Of a DNA stretch of 64,000 bases, positions 17,901 through 26,974 are shown piece after piece. The stretch's first letter is position 1; each line of letters starts with the position of its first letter. This stretch comes from Nostoc sp. JL33 (GTDB taxonomy: Bacteria > Cyanobacteriota > Cyanobacteriia > Cyanobacteriales > Nostocaceae): assembly GCF_017114985.1 (NCBI RefSeq), contig NZ_JABXKP010000009.1, positions 33,744-97,743 of the forward strand, given 5' to 3'. Position numbers and translations under genes: made by a program. The notes beneath the pieces were generated by a model. The model was not told where the DNA came from. It saw only the letters and a program-made list of their open reading frames with translations, and did not search any database.

Positions 17901-18718
17901 TGAGCTTTGACTTGAAACTGTGCCAACAATTCACCGTGGCATGGGTCAATACTGCGATCATGAATATCTGATACTGCCGTTACTTGCCCCTGATAATAGC
18001 GTTCGATATAATTCTTGATAAAGGTGGGAGCGTACCTAACAAGTTGCGGCCGATTGGAAGCGATGTAGCTTTCATCTAGACAGCGATCATAGATACTAGA
18101 CCAGAGCAGCGATCGCCACTCTGCCCCAACCGATTCTGCTACGACTGTGCCATTGCCGTCAGGTTTTAACCGAAAAACCAAGACGCGATCAGTGTGAAGA
18201 AATTCTCTAATTTCGGTTACGCTGCTCTGAAGGATTTCATCCAGATTCAGCGATTGGTGAATTTTCTGGGTAATATATGAGACTACGCGCTCTCGTTCAA
18301 TACGCTGTTGTAGTTGGGTGTGTAGCCGCACTGTTTCAATAGCGCCATTGACTGCTATTTGCAGCCCTTCTGGGGTAATTTGCTCTTTGACAATATAATT
18401 TTGTGCGCCCGCTTTGATTGCTTGAACTGCGATCGCCTCATTCCCCTGTGCGATGACGACAATCACAGGTAGGCAAGGCTGTGGAGTCGAGGGTTGCAAT
18501 TGAGTCAGAAATTCCAGTCCGTCCAGGTCGGGTAGTCGATAATTAAATAAAACGGCATCTGGCTGGTGTAGCTGCCACAGTTCTAGTGCTTGCACCCCTA
18601 ACGTTGCTTCCAGGATAGTATAGGAATATTCGCGATCGCGCAGCAAATATTGGCGATAAAGTTCTCGATCTTCTGGGGAATCATCGACAATTAGGAGGGT
18701 GCGCTGTTGCTGAGACAT
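14996..18718 (-). CDS. Hybrid sensor histidine kinase: REC-GAF-4xPAS-HisKA-HATPase-REC
   Basis: The 1240-residue cytoplasmic kinase has an N-terminal receiver (about 1-120) and a GAF domain (about 150-325). Four PAS/PAC modules span about 345-860, each followed by an ITERK/ISERK/ITDRK-type linker. The HisKA box is DEFLAILSHELRSPLNPILG (His at about 895). The HATPase domain has SNAIKFTPKGG and GKGISP boxes, and a C-terminal receiver spans about 1118-1235 (VSDIGMPGVDGYS). The N-terminal receiver has Asn where the phosphorylated Asp should be (VLFNYRLPDLDG) and is probably pseudo-receiver-like; the C-terminal one is intact. The GAF region (LVVPILQDNQFWGLLIAHHC) is of the cyanobacterial GAF class but I see no clear chromophore Cys motif. 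Signal unknown. Confidence 0.93.
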   Translation of the reverse strand: MSQQQRTLLIVDDSPEDRELYRQYLLRDREYSYTILEATLGVQALELWQLHQPDAVLFNYRLPDLDGLEFLTQLQPSTPQPCLPVIVVIAQGNEAIAVQAIKAGAQNYIVKEQITPEGLQIAVNGAIETVRLHTQLQQRIERERVVSYITQKIHQSLNLDEILQSSVTEIREFLHTDRVLVFRLKPDGNGTVVAESVGAEWRSLLWSSIYDRCLDESYIASNRPQLVRYAPTFIKNYIERYYQGQVTAVSDIHDRSIDPCHGELLAQFQVKAHLVVPILQDNQFWGLLIAHHCTSPRFWQPLEIDLLKELATQMSIALRQAELYQQAQRELKERQQLEAELRQSEEQLRLALSASRMGTWNWNIQTGKISWSDNLEALFGMQPGEFDGSFEMFVARLHLEDRDRVLADVARAIATGEDYDIEFRVVYPNGTIRWALSQGKVFYDQQGQPMQMAGIDIDITERKRSELALRESEERFRQLAENIDAVFWITEVSENRVSYVSPAYKRLWGLNPEELYQGQQAWVDRIHPEDRESTDRAFHEKAIAGKFDQEYRIILADGSIRWVHDRCFGLRDQTGEIYRFAGIAEDISERKQVEQALRQSEEFKNRILDSSSDCIKVLSLDGRLLYMNTGGLCLMEIDDLDSYLNTEWLCLWSGSYRQQAEQALAIAKTAEISIFRGYCPTAKGTPKWWEVVVSPILDASGQMERILLISRDITDRKQVEEALRQSEERYRCLAELIPQLVWTANPEGALLDVNQRWLEFTGLTPEQSQIIGWKEVVHPEDVIILTQRWSEAVQQGTSYQAEARMRRADGVYRWHLHQAIGQKDKQGQIVKWFGSATDIEAQKQLEAEGDRLFQLEQAARAEAERTNRIKDEFLAILSHELRSPLNPILGWAKLLQTRKFNETRTTEALATIERNAKLQTQLIDDLLDIAKILRGKLSIDAAPVNLASVIESAIDTVSTAVVAKSILLHPVLPNIGQVSGDSNRLQQIVWNLLSNAIKFTPKGGRVEIRLKQVDEQAQIIVSDTGKGISPDFLPYIFESFRQEDVSITRKYGGLGLGLAIVRQLVEAHGGTIAADSPGEGFGATFTVQLPLLNVEPEIKQTDELSQQALELTGIRVLTVDDDPDARELLTVLLAEYGAQVLTVSSAAEVLANLESFQPDVLVSDIGMPGVDGYSLIQQIRTLTPEKGGHILAIALTAYARVDDYQQAISSGYQRHLTKPLDPEELVQAVVALAHSKPSPS

Positions 18719-18866
18719 CGTAAATTAATTGAGCCAATAGAGTTAAAGCCCACATTCCGCAGATTATCATAGAGAAATCACTATTTTGAAAATAGCGCTA
18801 AAATCCTCATCTATGTAAAGATTTTACTTAGTGAACCCGAATAACCGCACCAGCAGACTCTAACTT

Positions 18867-19097
18867 CTACTCATCACTCAAAGTTTCAATCAACAAATCC
18901 ACCTGTTGCTGTCGCTGCTGCAAAAAACTTTCGCACTGACGCAAATACTCAACAGCACTTGCAAATTGCTCAAACACAGCTTCCAACTCCAACTCACCCG
19001 CCTCAATACGAGCAATTATTCCCTCTATTTCAGCAACCTTCGCCTCATAATTCCAGCCTTCCTCAGAACTAGAAGCACTCTTACGTTTAACCATCAA
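18867..19097 (-). CDS. xseB: Exodeoxyribonuclease VII small subunit
   Basis: XseB binds XseA to form exonuclease VII, which degrades single-stranded DNA from either end in repair and recombination. The 76-residue protein has the family core [20 protein letters not shown] followed by [20 protein letters not shown], a two-helix coiled hairpin. Its ATG overlaps the xseA stop as ATGA, so the pair is translationally coupled. Confidence 0.94.
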   Translation of the reverse strand: MMVKRKSASSSEEGWNYEAKVAEIEGIIARIEAGELELEAVFEQFASAVEYLRQCESFLQQRQQQVDLLIETLSDE

Positions 19098-20356
19098 CCT
19101 CTCTGTGTCCTCTTTGCCTGGAGCGGTTCATTTATTTCCATAACCTTTACTTTAACCCCACCCTGCCCCAACTGAATCACTAACTCTTGCCCCACAGCCA
19201 ACTGTGCCGCAGAACGAGCGATCGCCCCATCTTCCTTTCTCACCACTGCATAACCACGTTGTAACACCGCTTTCGGGTCAAGACTAGCCAACTTCTGCCG
19301 TAACAATTCTAAATGCTGCGTTGCTTGCTGCGATCGCCCCGTTGTAATTTGCACCAATTGCTGACGCTTCCAAGCTAGCTTTTGCACCTCTTGCTGCACT
19401 TGTCGATCTAACCGCAAACGTCGCAAACGATTCCGCAATACTTGCAGTTTATTAAGAGCATTTTCCCCAAAGTCATGCACCGCTTCATGTAAAGCCACAA
19501 CTCGCCCCCGATGCTCAGTATACAACTCTGAAAGTGCTGGCACAACCATTTCTGCCGCCGCAGTTGGTGTATGCACACAAGCATCTGCAACTAAATCTGC
19601 CAAAGATTCATCTCGTTGATGGCCGATACCAGTAATTACAGGAATAGAACAACTAGCCAGCAATCGCACCACACGTTCATCATTAAAGCAAGCCAACTCT
19701 TCAACGGCACCACCACCCCGCGATAAAATTAGCACTTCGGCGCGACCATCTCTTTCCACCCGCTCAATTGCTTTGACGATAGATTCCGGCGCTTGTTCAC
19801 CTTGTACTGTAGCCGGAGAAAACAAAACGTGTAAACCTGGATACCTTTGCTTGAGAGTTTTTTGAATATCACCCCAAGCAGCCGCAGTTGGTGAAGTGAC
19901 GACAGCGATCGTTTGGGGGTGAGTTGGGAGCGATCGCTTTCTTTGCGTGTCGAACAACCCCTCAGCTAGCAAGCGATTTTTTAGTTGTTGATAGCGCAAC
20001 GCCTGTAAACCAGCACCAGCAGGTAGAGTCTGCCAAACTGATAACTGATACTCTCCCCGTTGCGGATAGACGCGAATGCTACCCAAAATAATTATTTGCT
20101 CACCGGGAACGGGTATCTGGGCGAGTTTTGGCAATTGGCTATTCCATACCACACACTTAATTCCGGCGGTGCGATCGGTATCTTGCAGCGTAAAAAATAA
20201 ACCACTGCGATGGTGGTTAGCGCTGGAAACTTCACCAGTTACCCAAACTTGCCGTAATTGTTCATCTTGCTCTAACAGCAAGCGGATATAGTCAGTTAAT
20301 CCAGATACTGAAAGTGCTGTGTCAAGAATAAGAGTGTCGGGAAGATCGAAAGTCAT
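19094..20356 (-). CDS. xseA: Exodeoxyribonuclease VII large subunit
   Basis: This is the catalytic subunit of exonuclease VII. About 420 residues if translation starts at MTFDLPDT (20356); an in-frame ATG-like start 14 codons upstream is less likely. The N-terminal OB-fold includes [20 protein letters not shown], the catalytic part includes [15 protein letters not shown] and [13 protein letters not shown] and [20 protein letters not shown], and a long coiled-coil (about 290-370) precedes the C-terminus. It is immediately followed by xseB. Confidence 0.95.
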   Translation of the reverse strand: MTFDLPDTLILDTALSVSGLTDYIRLLLEQDEQLRQVWVTGEVSSANHHRSGLFFTLQDTDRTAGIKCVVWNSQLPKLAQIPVPGEQIIILGSIRVYPQRGEYQLSVWQTLPAGAGLQALRYQQLKNRLLAEGLFDTQRKRSLPTHPQTIAVVTSPTAAAWGDIQKTLKQRYPGLHVLFSPATVQGEQAPESIVKAIERVERDGRAEVLILSRGGGAVEELACFNDERVVRLLASCSIPVITGIGHQRDESLADLVADACVHTPTAAAEMVVPALSELYTEHRGRVVALHEAVHDFGENALNKLQVLRNRLRRLRLDRQVQQEVQKLAWKRQQLVQITTGRSQQATQHLELLRQKLASLDPKAVLQRGYAVVRKEDGAIARSAAQLAVGQELVIQLGQGGVKVKVMEINEPLQAKRTQRG

Positions 20357-20417
20357 CAAAGATGCGTGAGAGCATTTGTGCTGGAGCAATTCTAGCATTT
20401 TTGCTGAAAACGGAAGT

Positions 20418-20699
20418 TTATGCTAATAAACGCTTTAATCTTTTGTAGACATCATCATCATTGCGCTTACCGACTAAAATCACTTCTATTAAATCGCGAT
20501 CGGGAAAATACCTGTAAATAATTCGATATTCACCACTATCAACTCGATATAAACCCTGATAACCAGATAGCTGCTCACTATCAGCGGGTAAAGGCTCAAC
20601 ATTCAAAGCCAAAACCTTTTTTGCAATCTGTGCTGCTATTTTAGGCTGTAAACCGTTCAGAAAATCAAGAACAGTTGCTAGACCATCAAGCTTCGCCAT
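20418..20699 (-). CDS. RelE/ParE-type toxin
   Basis: This 93-residue protein has the RelE/ParE fold pattern, with LSGYQGLYRVDSGEYRIIYR in the middle and a basic C-terminus (KRNDDDVYKRLKRLL). RelE toxins cut mRNA on the ribosome and ParE toxins act on gyrase; sequence alone does not decide, though the R...YRIIYR pattern fits RelE better. It overlaps the upstream antitoxin gene by 14 bp, the usual antitoxin-first order. Confidence 0.88.
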   Translation of the reverse strand: MAKLDGLATVLDFLNGLQPKIAAQIAKKVLALNVEPLPADSEQLSGYQGLYRVDSGEYRIIYRYFPDRDLIEVILVGKRNDDDVYKRLKRLLA

Positions 20700-20979
20700 T
20701 AACTAAATGCTCCAATGCAGATGTAAAAGCCTCCGCACCAATCATTTTGGACTGACTCAGAGCAACTTCAGCAGCTTGACCAAAAACCATATCCTCTAAT
20801 TCTTCCAGCCGATTAATTAATTTTTGGTAGCTCTCGGCTGAGATAATCACATGGCTAGGTCGTGATTGCTTAGTTAGTAGAACTGGCTCAATAGCAGCCT
20901 TATCAAAAACCTCACCGTGTTTGTTACGAGCATCTGTAAGAGTGTAGGTCTGCATAGCAATTTTGACTACTTTAGACAT
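20686..20979 (-). CDS. Phd/YefM-type antitoxin
   Basis: The 97-residue product carries the Phd/YefM N-terminal DNA-binding core: YTLTDARNKHGEVFDKA, then PVLLTKQSRPSHVIISAESY. The C-terminal part (EVALSQSKMIGAEAFTSALE) would wrap the toxin. It precedes and overlaps the RelE-like toxin gene, forming a type II module that probably represses its own promoter. Translation could begin at MQTYTLTD eight codons in; the longer start is given. Confidence 0.88.
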   Translation of the reverse strand: MSKVVKIAMQTYTLTDARNKHGEVFDKAAIEPVLLTKQSRPSHVIISAESYQKLINRLEELEDMVFGQAAEVALSQSKMIGAEAFTSALEHLVNGEA

Positions 20980-21422
20980 TTTGACTATATTTTAGCAGAT
21001 AACTCTTCTCAAGTTTTTTATTCTGTGTTAGCTGTTTGTTGGGGGATGTCGTCTAACCAGTGTAATACGCTCTTAATCCTTACTCTGTGCCTGTTTAAGC
21101 CCAATGTCGTCAAAGAGCCATTTCCCGACATTTTCCCTTACTACACCATTAGCGCTCTCTAGAAAAAACGTGACAATTACAGTTCTGATAAGTAATAAAG
21201 ACCCACCCCACTCATTCCCCCGTTATCCCAATTCTCACCCCGTAGCGCGTCTCTAGCTGTGGGGTTTTGCTTTGGTGGTTGAGTGCGATCGCCGTAAAGG
21301 TAGGTATTCTCAATAAACAAGTAGAAAAAATAGGCTTTAAAGTAGACAGTGTAAAGAGTTGATAATTTTTAAATCAAAATATGCATTATTAGGAAATATT
21401 TCTGATAATAAGTGCGTCAAAA

Positions 21423-21460
21423 CTGCGTCACTTTTTTGAAAACAGAAAAAAGTGACGCAG
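21423..21460. repeat. Perfect 15-bp inverted repeat, hairpin
   Basis: CTGCGTCACTTTTTT and its exact complement AAAAAAGTGACGCAG are separated by eight bases, and eight A follow. Another GTGCGTCAAAA sits directly before it. It could be a terminator, a protein site or a tiny inverted-repeat element. Confidence 0.7.
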
Positions 21461-21799
21461 AAAAAAAACGCTAAAAAGTGCATAGTTGTAAGGTTTTTTT
21501 TCAACTGGGCGCAAAAAACCGCTACTCTAGGGGAGATGATATCCTGATTGGTATGGGCGATCGCTCCTAATTTAGCAACCTCCGCAAATGCTCAGGAGTC
21601 CGGTTTTACTGACAGTGTTGTTTAGGTAATTTATTTTTTCTTTAAAATCCCTTGCTTACCCAGCCAAAAAAAGCTATCTGTGAATGCAAGTTGGTATCAT
21701 TGTGCAAGACTACCCTAATCTGGTAGCGATCGAGTTACGATCTTGTCACACCCTTTTTTTGATTTGAGAAGTCCTATTCCAGAATTTTCTGGTTAAAAT

Positions 21800-21813
21800 A
21801 GTATATCTGTTCT
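21800..21813 (+). promoter_or_regulatory. LexA-like operator upstream of recA
   Basis: AGTATATCTGTTCT differs at one position from the cyanobacterial LexA box pattern RGTACNNNDGTWCB, and is flanked by T and A as in a 16-bp version. It lies 60 bp before the recA start codon, a fitting place for SOS control. Confidence 0.6.
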
Positions 21814-21873
21814 ACTCAAACTCCCAAAGCAACACTCCTTAAAACCATATATTTAGAGGCATTAGAAGCAGGA

Positions 21874-22953
21874 ATGGCTATCAACACCGATACTTCAGGC
21901 AAGCAAAAAGCGCTGACTATGGTGCTTAACCAGATTGAGCGCAGCTTTGGTAAAGGAGCAATCATGCGCCTGGGCGATGCTACCCGGATGCGGGTAGAGA
22001 CAATTTCCAGTGGGGCGCTCACCCTAGATTTAGCATTGGGTGGTGGTTTACCCAAGGGACGGGTAATTGAAATCTATGGGCCGGAAAGTTCCGGGAAGAC
22101 TACAGTAGCGCTACATGCGCTCGCCGAAGTGCAAAGAAATGGCGGTATTGCTGCCTTTGTTGATGCTGAACATGCCCTTGATCCTACATACGCTGCGGCA
22201 TTGGGTGTAGATATTGACAATTTGCTGATTTCCCAGCCAGACACAGGCGAATCAGCTTTGGAAATTGTCGATCAGCTGGTTCGCTCTGCTGCGGTTGATA
22301 TTGTAGTCATTGACTCAGTAGCAGCACTGGTTCCCCGTGCTGAAATTGAAGGCGATATGGGTGATATCCACGTCGGTCTTCAGGCAAGGTTGATGAGCCA
22401 AGCTTTACGTAAAATTACTGGAAATATTGGTAAGTCTGGCTGCACAGTAATTTTCATTAACCAGTTGCGGCAAAAAATCGGTGTTACCTACGGTAGCCCA
22501 GAAACCACAACTGGCGGTAACGCATTGAAGTTTTACGCTTCGGTGCGCTTGGATATTCGCCGGATTCAAACTTTGAAAAAAGGTACAGAAGAATTTGGTA
22601 ACCGCGTCAAAGTTAAAGTCGCTAAAAATAAAGTAGCTCCGCCTTTTAGGATTGCGGAATTTGACATTATTTTTGGCAAAGGAATTTCTACCTTGGGTTG
22701 TATTGTAGACTTGGCAGAAGAAACTGGCGTGCTTGTCCGCAAGGGAGCTTGGTACAGCTACAATGGCGACAACATTTCTCAAGGACGAGACAACGCCATT
22801 AAGTATCTAGAAGAAAAGCCTGAATTTGCTGAACAAATTAAGCAACTGGTGCGTGAAAAGCTAGATAAAGGCGCTGTTGTTTCTGCTAACTCTGTAGCTA
22901 AACCCAGTGAAGGAGATGAAGAGGAAGAACTGGATTTAGAGCCAGAAGAATAA
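21874..22953 (+). CDS. recA: Recombinase RecA
   Basis: RecA forms ATP-dependent filaments on single-stranded DNA, promotes strand exchange and stimulates LexA cleavage. The 359-residue product has Walker [10 protein letters not shown], the Walker B strand [12 protein letters not shown], loop L1 [20 protein letters not shown], the NQLRQKIGV signature, and an acidic C-terminal tail ([14 protein letters not shown]) that moderates activity. Length is normal. It is monocistronic with a good terminator, and a LexA-like box lies upstream. Confidence 0.98.
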   Translation: MAINTDTSGKQKALTMVLNQIERSFGKGAIMRLGDATRMRVETISSGALTLDLALGGGLPKGRVIEIYGPESSGKTTVALHALAEVQRNGGIAAFVDAEHALDPTYAAALGVDIDNLLISQPDTGESALEIVDQLVRSAAVDIVVIDSVAALVPRAEIEGDMGDIHVGLQARLMSQALRKITGNIGKSGCTVIFINQLRQKIGVTYGSPETTTGGNALKFYASVRLDIRRIQTLKKGTEEFGNRVKVKVAKNKVAPPFRIAEFDIIFGKGISTLGCIVDLAEETGVLVRKGAWYSYNGDNISQGRDNAIKYLEEKPEFAEQIKQLVREKLDKGAVVSANSVAKPSEGDEEEELDLEPEE

Positions 22954-22990
22954 GCAGCGTGGATTTATTAATCTGCAATTGCTAATCGAT

Positions 22991-23022
22991 GGTGCGTTAT
23001 CAAGACAGCTAACGCACCTTTT
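22991..23022 (+). terminator. recA terminator
   Basis: GGTGCGTTA and TAACGCACC pair around a 10-base loop and are followed by TTTT, 37 bp after the recA stop. Confidence 0.82.
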
Positions 23023-23216
23023 CCAAAGTACTGATGAGTTACAAGAAGCCTAACGAAATGATTGCTCGTCATATGTAGCAATCATTTTTATGGCGTTTTT
23101 CGTTGGAATGAGCACAACAATCTTGTCCCCCTACGAATTGTCTATACTTCACGCAACACTTCGCTCAAATCTCTTTACCAGAGCAAGCAAGTGGCTCCCA
23201 AATTGAAACTTTTAAC

Positions 23217-24818
23217 TTATAACAAGCCTCGTTTTCCATTGGGGCGGATGGTCATCCAATTTGTTTTTGCTAGGGCTAGCTGCTCATCAGAAATTTTGGC
23301 ACTGGTGAGATTAGCACCACACAGATTTGCTCCTCGGAGATTAGCATTGCTGAGATAAGCATTGCTGAGGTCTGCGCCTCGCAGGTCTGCCCCTTCTAAA
23401 TCAGCATGGTTAAAGTATGCCTTGCTCAAATTAGCATCCTTGAGATTTGCGCGAGTGAGACTGGCTCTGCCAAAGTCACTATTTTGGAGATTAGCTCCCT
23501 GGAGATTGGTTTTTTGCAATTGAGCGGAATGGAAATTTGTTTGTGATAAGTCAGCACCTTGCAGGTTCAGCAAATTTAAATTGTGTAGGGCAAAATCCCG
23601 TCTTCCCTTCAGATAGGCTGTTAATAAACCTTGACTATCTAACTTCCGCTCAACTTTAGAATTTAGAGCTTGCGAACCACTGCTGCTGTTAGCTAAAGTT
23701 GTTGATTTGGCCATCCCAGAACCCTGCTGTAATCCAGCTGCTTCCGCTGCCTTGGCTCGTCTAGCGCGAATTGCTGCCGCTACCTGTGCTACTCCTATAC
23801 CAGTAACAGCAGCAGAAGGGTTGTTAGATAAAACAGCAGAATTTTCCCGGTGGTTGCGTGTTCGCTCTTTAGCTCCAGTATCAGATTGAGTCAGTAAGCC
23901 CTTTGCCAAACTATCTAAATATGGTTCTATTTCCAATGCTCTGAGAACTTCTGCGGCTGACTGATAGCGATTACGTACAGACACCTCTAACATTTTTCGG
24001 AATACATTGCTCAAGTGGTCACTCACTTGCACAAGTTGCTCCCACATGATCTCGCCAGTATTGGGATTGTAATCTAAATCTTTAGGAGTTTTGCTAGTCA
24101 ATAAATAAATGCATGTCACCCCCAGTGCATAGATATCACTGGCGTAGACTGGACGCATAGCCATTTGCTCTGGAGGTGCAAAACCAGGAGTACCAATGGC
24201 ATATGCAGTTAATGCTGTCTGTCCTGATTGACTTGTCGCAGCTTGGCTAACTTGGTCTTTAACGGCACCAAAGTCAATGAGTACCATTCTGGCATCTTGA
24301 GTGCGGCGAATTAAGTTGGCTGGCTTGATATCACGGTGAATTACCTTTTGCTCGTGGATGTATTGCAGCAGTGGCAGAACCTCGCTCAAAAATTGCTTGA
24401 CTCCAGTTTCGCTCAAGATGCCGTTAAGTTTGACCTCCTCCTGCAAGGTATCACCACTGATATATTCTTGAACTAAGTAGAATTGTTCATGATCTTCAAA
24501 ATAGTCTAACAATCTTGGTACTTGCGGATGATTGCCAATCTTACCTAGAGTTTTGGCTTCTCGCTCAAAGAGTTCTCTGGCCATCTTTAAAACGTGTGGG
24601 GCGCTTCCTGATGGGCGTAATTGCTTGATTACGCAACTCGGTTCTCCTGGTAAGCCTTGATCATAGGCTAAGAAGGTTGCTCCAAAGCCACCCTGACCTA
24701 ATGGTTTGATCACCTGATAGCGATCGCGCAACAGTAATTGCGAGCCACAAGACTGACACCTTTGGCTATATGCCAAATTTTCTGGATTGGGACAGGTAGG
24801 ATTTAAGCAGTAGCTCAT
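23217..24818 (-). CDS. Ser/Thr protein kinase with zinc-ribbon start and pentapeptide repeats (SpkB-like)
   Basis: The 533-residue protein starts with a four-cysteine ribbon (CLNPTCPNP…CQSCG). A Hanks-type kinase domain follows (about 32-300): glycine loop LGQGGFGATF, lysine in CVIKQL, catalytic VIHRDIKPANL, DFG in LIDFGAVKDQ, and GTPGFAPPEQ. A low-complexity linker leads to a pentapeptide-repeat helix (about 415-520) with A(D/N)LxX units such as ANLQNSDFGRASLTRANLKD. This architecture matches Synechocystis SpkB. All catalytic residues are present, so it should be active. Targets are unknown. A terminator-like hairpin was not seen downstream. Confidence 0.94.
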   Translation of the reverse strand: MSYCLNPTCPNPENLAYSQRCQSCGSQLLLRDRYQVIKPLGQGGFGATFLAYDQGLPGEPSCVIKQLRPSGSAPHVLKMARELFEREAKTLGKIGNHPQVPRLLDYFEDHEQFYLVQEYISGDTLQEEVKLNGILSETGVKQFLSEVLPLLQYIHEQKVIHRDIKPANLIRRTQDARMVLIDFGAVKDQVSQAATSQSGQTALTAYAIGTPGFAPPEQMAMRPVYASDIYALGVTCIYLLTSKTPKDLDYNPNTGEIMWEQLVQVSDHLSNVFRKMLEVSVRNRYQSAAEVLRALEIEPYLDSLAKGLLTQSDTGAKERTRNHRENSAVLSNNPSAAVTGIGVAQVAAAIRARRAKAAEAAGLQQGSGMAKSTTLANSSSGSQALNSKVERKLDSQGLLTAYLKGRRDFALHNLNLLNLQGADLSQTNFHSAQLQKTNLQGANLQNSDFGRASLTRANLKDANLSKAYFNHADLEGADLRGADLSNAYLSNANLRGANLCGANLTSAKISDEQLALAKTNWMTIRPNGKRGLL

Positions 24819-25348
24819 GCACTCTCAACTCGCTGCACGAATAATCACCGGGAGTGTTATACTCTCTCTCTGTTATACTCTGTTTCAATTATTTAGATAT
24901 TAATCAACTCTTGCCAGGTAATTTTTGCTGGAAATCTTTGAAGAGTTTCTAAAGTTTAACTCAGATACCTAAAGCGATCGCCAAAACAAGATAATTTATT
25001 ATACTTCCACCGCTAAAGAGTATTTGAATTACTTTATACCAAACCGTAATTGCTAATGACGTTCTCTTAAAGCTTGCTACTTGCAGTGTGCTGCTCTGGC
25101 GACTCCCTAACCTGATTCGGAATTGAGAAAGTCAGCTTTAATCTGGGTTTCCCGATGATTCGATCTGTAGTCTTATTTTGGAGAATTGGTATTTAAAGGT
25201 ATTGGAGGGCAGTGCCCAACGCCAGTTGCTCTACTTGGAGAGACCCGAAGTAGAGCAACTGGCTCCCCTACAGCGATTTTCTGTAGGATTTTGGATGCCC
25301 AATTTTGGAGGCAATTTAGAATCATCTCCATTACTCGTTAAGAGACTA
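24819..25348. other. Intergenic region with a strong hairpin repeat
   Basis: About 530 bp between two minus-strand genes. The only clear structure is the 16-bp inverted repeat at 25221-25263. The first 100 bp next to the kinase gene contain TGTTATACTCT repeated twice (24856-24882) and probably the kinase promoter. Confidence 0.65.
25221..25263. repeat. Perfect 16-bp inverted repeat of a dispersed family
   Basis: GCCAGTTGCTCTACTT and its exact reverse complement enclose 11 bases (GGAGAGACCCG). The layout (…GCCCAAC, arm, GG…GACCCG, arm, CTCCCCTAC) matches a repeat class I recognise from other Nostoc-type genomes. No coding role. Confidence 0.75.
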
Positions 25349-26179
25349 TTAGCTGGCTTTCATGTTCACACTAATCAGCTGTTCGATAAGTGCAACAACA
25401 TCACTGCGACTGAGTTTCTCTTTACCATTAGCAAGAGCGTCAAGAGTGCCATTAGCCAAGGTTAAGGGAATTTGGCAAAAATCTAAGGCGGGGCCCGTAG
25501 GAAGGTCTTTGGTGTACGCTTCTGCCAGGGCTAGATTGCGCCGCGCATACTCTTGCATATTTGCTGCACTCCAACCCTCTGGGAAAAAGTCTACCCCACG
25601 CCCTAAATCTTCAGTATGATTACGCAGGATATTAACTGCTTGTAAACCCCGACCAAACCCAATTGCCTGGGTACGGTTAGTTTGGGTTCCATCGTACCAA
25701 GTCCATAAGTCCGATAGTAACAATCCCACTGCACCTGCAACCCCAAAGGTATAACGATCCAAATCAGACTCTGTGTAAATTTTCCAGTTTCTTTCTGCCC
25801 AGTAAGCCATCCGGTCTGCCATTGCAGCAGTAGCATCCCAAATTCGAGGTGCAATGGTCTCTGGTGCTAGCAGCGACCATTCTCTAACCCTGACAGTGAC
25901 TTCTTCTAAGGTATTCTCATACCCGCTAAATCCTGCAAAGAAAGCATCTACCGCGAAGCCATCAACTCCTGCCTGTAATGTCAGACTAATCGCTCTTAAC
26001 AGCTTTGCTTTAGTAGGGTTATCTAGTTCAGGATGATCTTCAATTTCATCAATGGCACGCATACACAAATATGCTGATGCTACTGCTTCTTGCAATCCTG
26101 GCGGTAAAAGACTAATTGGGATATAAAAAGTTCGGCTAGTTTCTTTGAGGATTTGCAATGCATCTCTACGTAAATTCAT
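25349..26179 (-). CDS. Squalene/phytoene synthase family protein
   Basis: Enzymes of this family condense two prenyl diphosphates head to head. The 276-residue product from MNLRRDAL (26179, with a GGGGAG ribosome site) has the first Asp-rich motif MRAIDEIEDHPEL and the second-motif region LQAVNILRNHTEDLGRGVDF. In the second motif the usual first Asp (NxxRDxxED) is Asn. The order of helices otherwise fits: FYIPISLLPPGLQEAVASAY at the N-terminus, then SLLAPETIAPRIWDA. The product (squalene, phytoene or another) cannot be told. No carotenoid or hopanoid genes are adjacent. Confidence 0.85.
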   Translation of the reverse strand: MNLRRDALQILKETSRTFYIPISLLPPGLQEAVASAYLCMRAIDEIEDHPELDNPTKAKLLRAISLTLQAGVDGFAVDAFFAGFSGYENTLEEVTVRVREWSLLAPETIAPRIWDATAAMADRMAYWAERNWKIYTESDLDRYTFGVAGAVGLLLSDLWTWYDGTQTNRTQAIGFGRGLQAVNILRNHTEDLGRGVDFFPEGWSAANMQEYARRNLALAEAYTKDLPTGPALDFCQIPLTLANGTLDALANGKEKLSRSDVVALIEQLISVNMKAS

Positions 26180-26757
26180 GTTTTCACTCCCCACTTGATT
26201 TTTGCACCACATGAAGTTTGCAGTTTTTTGATGATACTGGATATAGTTTTGACTAAACCTTAAAAACTATAGACCATAAGATACGCTAGTATTTCATCTA
26301 AAAATTAATAGTTTTTGGTGTTGCAATTAACAAAACTCTCAAATTTATCAAAGTCTAATCTAGTATATAGGTTTTTGGTTGCAAAAATGCGTAAGGTGTC
26401 GTTTGATATAGCTTTCATCAACTTTTAGTTTAGATATAAAGAATTATGGTAATGTTTGGTTGATTAACGCGAAATTGTTCCATGAGCAAACATCCATTTT
26501 CGGGATTTTAAAGTGTTTTAAGTCTGCGTTAATCTGACTAACAAAGTGTAATTATTGTATATATAAAGACAACTTAGGAAAAGCTGGTAACGGATAACAG
26601 TAACTATACGCACCTTTAGATGCGAACGGCGGCTTGTCGAAGAGTTAGGGTAAGTTAAATTCGACATAAACGGCTGCGATGCCTAGGTTGGGCTACGCCT
26701 ACCCTTACGCTTAATCGGTTAGAGTGGGAACCTCCTTGCTGTTCAAGGTGACATAAA

Positions 26758-26889
26758 ATGACCATAACCCAGAACAAGAAGTTCCCGTATATTTACGATA
26801 TTGACAATAAAAAGGTAGTCTGTTTGCCCACTCAACAAAATATTTGTGGATATTTGACCTCTCACCGGTCTGAAGATATGGAAATTTAA
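26758..26889 (+). CDS. Possible small protein, 43 residues
   Basis: An ATG-to-TAA frame encodes MTITQNKKFPYIYDIDNKK followed by VVCLPTQQNICGYLTSHRSE and DMEI. Composition is protein-like, but there is no known match by eye and no strong ribosome site. It may be a fragment of a lost gene. Low confidence. Confidence 0.25.
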   Translation: MTITQNKKFPYIYDIDNKKVVCLPTQQNICGYLTSHRSEDMEI

Positions 26890-26974
26890 ATAGTTGTTTC
26901 AAGTCAGACTAAAGCTGTGGTCTCCACTTTTTACTTGTTTTCCACTGATGTCAGCCGATTAATCGCTGGGACGT

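Larger units (their letters stand above)
20980..21873. other. recA upstream region, no gene
   Basis: About 0.9 kb without a convincing gene. It contains a perfect 15-bp inverted repeat at 21423-21460, CCACCCCACTCATTCCCCCG-type debris near 21205-21226, several HIP1 sites, and the LexA-like box at 21800-21813. The long AT-rich leader before recA probably holds its promoter. Confidence 0.6.

Noticed and set aside
25178-25465. A 95-codon plus-strand frame
   Set aside because: It covers a dispersed hairpin repeat and runs into the antisense of the squalene-synthase-like gene.
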